Notes under the pieces: generated by a model | Seen by the model: only the letters and a program-made list of their open reading frames with translations | What the model was told of the DNA's origin: nothing | The model's database searches: none | Assembly: GCA_019096195.1 (NCBI GenBank) | Contig: JAGTXK010000091.1 | Span: 1-64,000 of the forward strand | Source: Boletus sp. NGJ | Lineage: Eukaryota; Basidiomycota; Agaricomycetes; Boletales; Boletaceae | Length of the DNA: 64,000 bases | Direction of reading: 5' to 3' | Position numbers and translations under genes: made by a program | Shown here: one piece after another, positions 58,250 to 64,000 of the stretch | Position numbering within the stretch: position 1 is the stretch's first letter | Layout of the letters: every line of letters begins with the position of its first letter

Positions 58250-59419
58250 TCATTGGCGCTGTCCATTTAAAGCCTGAGCAGCTCGGGCTTTTGCTTCTAC
58301 CTCGAATTTGTCTCTGATAGTACGCTTCCGCCTCATCGGTAACGTAAGTCCTTGCTGCTACGCTTGGTGCCGCCGTAGCTACGGGAGGTTGCGGGAGAGG
58401 TCGTTGCGCATATGCGCGAGATTGGGATTCGTTAAAAAACGTGGGGATACTCATTTTCTCCCTGGTTTTGCTCGACGTACGAGCCTTGGTTCCAGTCCCA
58501 GATCTGGCGTTGCATGGGCGGACGACCTGTCCTTTTGAAAGGGTTCGTCGGGCAGTTGGGTTTGATGTGGCCGGGCTTGCCACAATGGAAACAGGTGCGA
58601 GTTTCCTTGGAGGGTCCAGCCTGCTGGACACCTATCTCCATGGGCGCGCCGCGACCCGGTTGCGTTCCTACTGCCGTGTAGGTAGGACGATATGAATTTT
58701 GTGGGGGTTGCCCACGGGGAGGAGGGAAGGATGATGCGCGGTTGAGATCTGTGAGGAGGACCACGCTCGTTTACGATCTGCTCGAATGCCCGCCCTATGT
58801 ACTCTGTAGTTGATGACTAGATCTTCGTAGTCAAAATTGCGAGCGGGGCTGTTCAAGACGAGATCGTTCGTAGATTTTGTAGTCTACCGCCTTTTTCAGT
58901 AGAACTGCGGCGTGGTGGTCGTCGATGTACGACTCTTTCCTTAAGATCTCGAATCGTTGGAGGAACAGGTCGATAGGATGACCATTCTGTTTTAAGGTCT
59001 CGAGTTTCCTTAAAGACTCGTGGGCCAGAGTGTCGATGCAGAAATGGGTTTTTATCTGCTCCTGCAACCTGTTCCAAGTGGGCCACGCAGTCGGCTCCTT
59101 TTGCCGGCTAGCACGACCCCGTTTGCGTCCGTCTCGATGGTAGCTTCCTCATCGAGGTAGTGCTCCATGATGAGTTGCGCGAAGGCTTCCGCTTTTCCTT
59201 CGAGACGGGAGAGGACCGCGATGTCCATAATCTTGTTGTTTTTCCATGTTCTGGGCGTCAACCCAGAGACGGAGCTTTATCCACCAGGGGCGGAATGATG
59301 ACCTTGTGCCGTCCCATTTCCCAGGATCGGCGATCTTCTTTCGTGATGTTTTCCTTGTCGCGCTCCTGCGTGAGGTCGGCGAGTTTCTTGACCAACTCGT
59401 CGATGTCGACTCTAGACAT
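58250..59419 (-). pseudogene. Element D2 gag region
   Basis: Starts at the ATG at 59419 (MSRVDIDELVKKLADLTQER), passes through the capsid-like part (HPIDLFLQRFEILRKESYID near 58970) and a canonical zinc knuckle CFHCGKPGHIKPNC near 58580, and ends in a Pro/Gln/Ala-rich tail. CpG-rich codons contrast with element F around it. Only slightly broken. Confidence 0.85.
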
Positions 59420-60035
59420 ATCGTTGGTTGGGCCTTAGGAGGGATGCGGGGCGGAGGTAAGAGCGGAAGTATTGGATGCGGTATAAGGGCGAATGCGGAG
59501 GATGGGCGGAGAGGTCTGACTTTGTCGGGGTTTCTTGTGTAGGTTTTCCTTTTCCTTCGTCGGTCTTCTTTCAGAACCTTACTGCCAGATATCTTGCAAT
59601 CCGGCTCTGGGGTTCCTACGCCTTCGTAGGAGTCGAAGTATAGATCGTTAAAAATGGTGGGCGACGGTGGTAGGGGGACCGGAGTATAACTGCTTTTACT
59701 ACAAGCAGGTGTAGCACAGGAGAAAGGCGAGATAAATCCCCCTAACGCTACTTCGTGACGTCACAGGTGATCACGAGAACCTGGGTTCACTATCGTAGAA
59801 CCAGCGTACGCTTAGGTCGGCAACCACCTAAGAAGTGGGGCTAGTGCACTATGCCCGGCAGCAACGTTATCCTTATTTATGACGCCGGACGAGCGTATAT
59901 TCAAGCGTTTCGGCGAGTGCTTTTCTCGTCACCGTCAAGTGGTGAATACTATGCAGATGTCCCTTAAAACGCTGGGCCCGCGTATATCTCCTTAGCTCTG
60001 GAGTCCGAGCGTTGTGTATCGCAGTCTAATCCAAG
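59420..60035 (-). other. Leader of element D2
   Basis: Untranslated leader between the 5' LTR and gag. It has the shared block (about 59700-59870) and the CACTTGGATTAGACTGCGAT region next to the LTR as probable primer-binding site. Confidence 0.65.
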
Positions 60036-60519
60036 TGTTATGAGTCCCTTTCGGAAAGCACACCACAAGGCTCGGAAATGCGTCGCAGGCTACACGTGTC
60101 CTGGCTGAACGAATCAGGTGGGGAGTCTTAGTCCTGGATGTTCCCAACCCTACGACGGCCTGAAGACCGAAGCTAATGGATTGTTGGAGGAAGAGTACAA
60201 GTGGATTAGACTGGGGATTCCAGTCGTCAAAGTGCTAGTTTATATACATGAAGAGAAGTGCGCACGGACCATGCTGTGCGTGTGATAAATTACTACGTAT
60301 GGTAAGACGGAGATTAATAGGGCTGTGTGAGAAGAGCGGAAATTAAAAGGTCGTGGATCACATGAGGTATGATGTCATATGACGTCATAGGTTCTAGACC
60401 TGTCATGTGATGTGTTCCCACGGTCACGTGCACAGTCACGTGACTTATGAAGAAAAGTTTGAAGAAAATGAAACGTAAGTGAGTGTTTGAAAAGTTTGAA
60501 AATTTCCCATATTATTACA
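60036..60519 (-). repeat. 5' LTR of element D2
   Basis: A 484-bp LTR with TGACGTCA at 60380-60387, two CACGTG boxes near 60425-60445, and GTTTATATACATG as TATA region near 60240. Followed by GTGTA (60520-60524). Confidence 0.9.
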
Positions 60520-60899
60520 GTGTACATTTCTGAAGAGGCAGAGGCATACTATAGAGACAAGTTTGAAGTGGAAGCTAAGGCAAGAGCAGCCAAAGCTTTA
60601 AATGGACAACGCCAATGAGTGTGGAGGGAACTCAGCAGCCAGAATAATCTTCAATTTCTTCTTCTTTAATAAACTGTACAGAATCTGATTTTCCTATTAC
60701 TGACATGTCTTCCATTTTATGTAATCTATCTCTGCAATCTGAAAGGGTGTCTCTATCAAGCATGGCACCAGATATAAGTGTGCTTAATTCCCTTGTGAAA
60801 TAGCAGAAGATCTCTTCTATCTATAAACCTACAAAAGATATGTTGAACCAAGCATTGACCTTGTCATCCGGCAGAGAATTCTCACTTGAGACAGTTATA

Positions 60900-61270
60900 T
60901 CATGCAAAGTCAATGAATAGTGGTTGTGTTACCAATTCAAATCCCTCTTGAATTCAGGAGTGTCACATATATTTATTGATCAGGATTACATTACTTGTTA
61001 TGGTATTCCTTTTTATACCATCGCACAACCAATTAAGATACATAACATGGACAGTACAGAAGGAGCTATTGGACCTATCTGTCATGTGGTAACACTGATT
61101 GGGAAGTGCAAGGACATTACAAAGTCATTGACGCTTATATATCTAAACTTGGAACCCATTGCATGATCATCAGGTATGACTGGCTTTACCGCCATAATTC
61201 CAATATCAATTGGGTTAAACAGATGATCTCTTTTCCTCATTGTACCTTCTACTGTAAAATTATGGGACTC
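60900..61270 (+). pseudogene. Element F protease region
   Basis: Continues element F after the D2 insertion: FKSLLNSGVSHIFIDQDYIT near 60940 and LGTHCMIIRYDWLYRHNSNI near 61150. Clear match to the D and D2 proteases, with many replacements. Broken. Confidence 0.78.
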
Positions 61271-61389
61271 AGACCTATATCTTCATATATACCAGTTAAT
61301 CTACATACCATTGAAGAAGGACTAAAAGGAAAAGTTCCACTAACTTATCACGAGTTTCTAGATGTTTTTTTGAAACAAGAATACCCATA

Positions 61390-62160
61390 AGGAAATATTG
61401 GAATCATGCCATAGATCTCAAAGAAGACTTCTCTGCCAAGAAAGGACGTGTCATTCCCCTTTCTGATATTGAAATAGAAGAAGTCAGGGCATTTATAGAG
61501 AAAGAAGTGAAAAAGGGATATATCAAACCTTCAAAATCCCTGCAAACATCTCTGGTTTTCTTTATTCAAAAAAATAAAATAAAAAACAGAAAAAAACATA
61601 TGGTCATGGACTACAGATATTTAAACAAAGGAACCATCAAGAATTCCTATCCTCTTCCTCTTATTCCACAACTAATTGATAGGCTCAAGAACACGGATAT
61701 GTTTACAGCAATGGATCTCTAGTGGGGATACAACAATGTCCATATCAAAGAAGGAGACAAATGGAAAGTGGCCTTTGTAATGCCCATTGGTGCTTATGAA
61801 CCAACAGTAATGTATTTTAGCTTAACAAACTCTCCCTCCACATTCCAAACTATGATGAATGACATATTTAACAACATGTATGTGGTGGTGGTTATCTATA
61901 TTGACAACTGTATGATATTTACATCTGGGAAGTCTAAAGAAGAACACGAGGAGGTTATTAAGGAAGTTCTACATCACTTGCACAAGAATAACCTATATAT
62001 AAAACTAGAAAAGTGGACTTCTTAGGTATGGTTGTATCTAAAAAGGGGGTAGAGATGCAGTCGAAGAAAGTGGCAGGGTTCATGGATTGGCCAGTTCCCA
62101 CATGACTAAAGCAACTTCAGAGATTCCTCGGACTTTGTAACTATTATAGATGATTTATAG
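61390..62160 (+). pseudogene. Element F reverse transcriptase region
   Basis: KKGYIKPSKSLQTSLVFF near 61510, MVMDYRYLNKGTIKNSYPLP near 61600, WKVAFVMPIGAYEPTVMYF near 61760 and the catalytic region near 61895, then the FLGLCNYYR-type block near 62130. Heavily broken. Confidence 0.78.
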
Positions 62161-62633
62161 AAGGCTTTACTGAAATTGCACATTCTCTGAATGATCTTAC
62201 CAAGAAAGATATTCCATTCAGATGAAGACTCAACCAACAGAACACCTTTGAAACTTTAAAATGAAAATTCACAGAAGCACCACTTCTCGCCTATTCAAAT
62301 TGAGATCAAGAAGTGTGCGTGGAAACCAATGCCTTGGACATTGCAATGGGAGCAGTACTCTCAACCCTATGCAAAGATGGTAATTGAAACGAACTCGGAC
62401 ATTTTCTCTTTTCTTTACGAAGTTAGCTATCACTTAGACGATCCCACGAACGCATTACGTAGTTACCACTAGGCCTAGACCTTACGTCCAGACCATACGT
62501 CATTCATCAGTCAGCCTACGTCACACCCCTATACCCATAGAACAGGCTAGACCCCACTACGTCACCCTACATCATAGGGAATATTCCAGTAGGTTCCATG
62601 ACTGGCCCTAAGCTGGTCCGTGCTCATCAGTAG

Positions 62634-62647
62634 TTAGTATATAAGTA
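62634..62647 (+). promoter_or_regulatory. TATA motif in the element G LTR
   Basis: TAGTATATAAGTAG, in the same place relative to the following CTCTTTGCCT block as the TATATATGTAAG motif in the element H LTR-like region near 47790. Confidence 0.4.
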
Positions 62648-63159
62648 GCACTACAGGACTTGTATTAGCTAATCTTGGAATTCCTCTTCTCTCTCTCGAA
62701 TATCACGCTTGCGACTCTTGAGATATTGAGGTCTTCTTTCTTTCAAATTCCAAGATTATCCCTCGTCCCCGGGCTCTTTGCCTCTGGACATTTCCTCCCC
62801 TCTACCCCTACTGTTTTGCCTAGTCAGAGCAAACTTTTTGCCTGCTAGTACCGCTCTTGCCCTTCGATCCAACACTCCCCGTATCTGACCCTCAGAGGAA
62901 CCGAGGGACCCCCGTTAGCGATAGACATAATACCGGACCTATACGGCGGTTGTCAGTGCAGGGATCTCCTCGACTGCAGGGAACGAATAAGGAGTTCAGG
63001 TCTCGCTTCTCCCTCCCTCCATTCACTTCCGAACGCATGGGCTCGTCGCCGCCGTTCACCCATACACCGGACCTCAGGTTTAGAGGGACCCGCTCGTACA
63101 CGTGACATACGCGAGTAAAGCACTCGGCGAAACGCTTTGTCATACGCTCGTCCGGCGTT

Positions 63160-63370
63160 TACAAATAAGGATAAGGTTGCTACCGGGCATAGTGCACTAG
63201 CCCCGCTTCTTGGGTGGTTGTCGACCCAAGCGTATGTTGGTACTACGATAGTGTATCCAGGTTCGCGTGATCACCTGTGATGTCACGTAGGTGCGATAAC
63301 TCGATTTATCTCGACTTTCGAGCGTGCACCACCTTCCTGTAGTAAGGAAGTCATCCTCCGGTCCCCTATC
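63160..63370 (+). other. Leader block of element G shared with the D family
   Basis: AAATAAGGATAAGGTTGCTA, GCATAGTGCACTAGCCCCGC and GTGATCACCTGTGATGTCAC in the same order as in the D-family leaders, in spite of different LTRs. Confidence 0.7.
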
Positions 63371-63599
63371 ACCGCCCGACGTCTCCCCCCTCCTGACGGT
63401 GTGCGGTCTTTCCCGCCGTTATTCTTTACAGCCCTGTCTTCAGAAGGCCCCCGCATATACAACGTATTCAGACGCCGCTACATCTGGGTACACCCCGATT
63501 ACTCCTTCGTCATCCACATGGTCCTCACGACCTACTCCACGCACAACCACTGACACCGCACCATAACCCGCCTTGCTCAGCTCGCAGGACTACGCCGAG

Positions 63600-64000
63600 A
63601 TGAGCCAAGAACCCCAAATGCTGTACTCTCGCCCCATGTCCGCCGCCCCCACCCCGGGCAGCTTCAGGGACCTGGCCAACCGGGCAGCAGCCCAGGGCCT
63701 GCCTACCCTCCAGCTCGTCCAACCTACCCTGCAAACGATCCTGGCCCCTCTACCGCAGGCCCCTCCTACCCCCATGCGCCAGCAGGACATCGAACAGTAC
63801 CTGCTACACCAGTCCGTCCTCCGGTACAACCTATGGCGACAAGCGTTCGCGGCCGACGCCATAGCGGCTGGACCGCCCCCACCAATCGAGCTCCCTCAGG
63901 TGGACCCTCCCGCTCCCTCTCCCGGAGCCCACTCCCCGAGCTACGGTATCCGAGTCCACATCCCTTCACCAGGGAGGACTCCCCGTCTGGTCCCACCGCA
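63600..64000 (+). CDS. Gag start of element G, open at window end
   Basis: ATG at 63600 opens MSQEPQMLYSRPMSAAPTPG and continues without a stop for 133 codons to the window edge. The region is Pro/Ala/Gln-rich with a helical stretch (MRQQDIEQYLLHQSVLRYNL). Its place after the shared leader suggests gag, but no capsid or zinc-knuckle motif is reached inside the window, so the call rests on position. High GC and intact CpGs set it apart from its neighbours. Confidence 0.5.
   Translation, partial: MSQEPQMLYSRPMSAAPTPGSFRDLANRAAAQGLPTLQLVQPTLQTILAPLPQAPPTPMRQQDIEQYLLHQSVLRYNLWRQAFAADAIAAGPPPPIELPQVDPPAPSPGAHSPSYGIRVHIPSPGRTPRLVPP

Larger units (their letters stand above)
54107..60519 (-). mobile_element. 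Ty3 chromovirus element D2, youngest D-family copy
   Basis: A 6.41-kb element on the minus strand with LTRs 54107-54571 and 60036-60519 and the perfect duplication GTGTA on both sides (54102-54106 and 60520-60524), inserted into the gag-protease junction of element F. All parts are present: leader, gag, protease, reverse transcriptase, RNase H, integrase, chromodomain, polypurine tract. CpG is abundant. LTRs differ by a few percent plus small length changes. It looks nearly whole, with only a few breaks. Confidence 0.92.
52035..62388 (+). mobile_element. Old D-family element F, split by D2
   Basis: LTR 52035-52501, shared leader, gag at 53031-53990, then after the nested element D2 (54107-60519) protease and reverse transcriptase at 60900-62160 and the start of RNase H, truncated near 62388 against element G. 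Same family as D, but most CpGs are lost and it is broken in many places, so it is the oldest internal copy of the family here. Confidence 0.8.
62389..64000 (+). mobile_element. Ty3-like element G, runs off the window
   Basis: A GC- and CpG-rich element that begins abruptly where element F stops. It has an LTR-like region (62389 to about 62850) with TAGTATATAAGTAG near 62637, a leader with the block shared with D, F, D2 and H (63160-63370), and an open gag frame from 63600 to the window end. The LTR boundaries and target duplication cannot be fixed without its 3' end. Little decay; probably young. Confidence 0.55.

Overview
The window is repeat-rich DNA from a filamentous basidiomycete, most likely an agaricomycete. 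The evidence is short introns (43-57 bp) with GT...AG ends, KDZ transposase and TET/JBP dioxygenase relatives of the kind expanded in mushroom-forming fungi, chromodomain Ty3 elements, and heavy CpG-to-TpG/CpA decay in older copies. The species cannot be named from sequence alone. I see no intact host housekeeping gene, tRNA, rRNA or CRISPR array; almost everything is mobile DNA in several layers.

0-6.5 kb: a decayed KDZ (CxC2-type) DNA transposase on the plus strand, an unidentified spliced gene behind it, and a minus-strand relic of a TET/JBP-like 2-oxoglutarate/iron dioxygenase that converges on both. KDZ transposons and TET/JBP genes are known to be linked in fungi, so this looks like the fossil of one such unit. 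6.6-8.9 kb: a 43-bp minisatellite split by a solo LTR.

9-42 kb: nested LTR elements. A copia element (E) and an old Ty3 element (I) were the targets. Ty3 element A (10.4-18.7 kb, itself holding a solo LTR), Ty3 element B (26.0-33.0 kb) and Ty3 element D (34.1-40.5 kb) inserted in or beside them. Target-site duplications that match only across distant, opposite-facing junctions show that a 14.7 kb block (19382-34098) was inverted between two D-family LTRs. A 1 kb block (9369-10391) was similarly flipped between two A-family LTRs. The inverted block also holds a tyrosine-recombinase relic and a double-hairpin tandem repeat. Element A has an antisense Cys-rich ORF, and element B an extra downstream ORF with a zinc knuckle.

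42-47.4 kb: a PIF/Harbinger-type DNA transposon with very long terminal inverted repeats built from a GTGTAGCAAA-like word, a DDE transposase and Myb/SANT-like partner fragments.

47.4-64 kb: an old Ty3 element (H) with a solo A-family LTR inside it. H is cut by an old D-family copy (F), which in turn contains a much younger D-family element (D2, 54.1-60.5 kb, minus strand, perfect 5-bp duplication). F is truncated against a GC-rich, little-decayed Ty3 element (G) that runs off the window end with its gag still open.

Relative age by CpG content and LTR divergence: F, H and I are oldest; A, B, D and E intermediate; D2 and G youngest. All LTR elements are treated as fossils.
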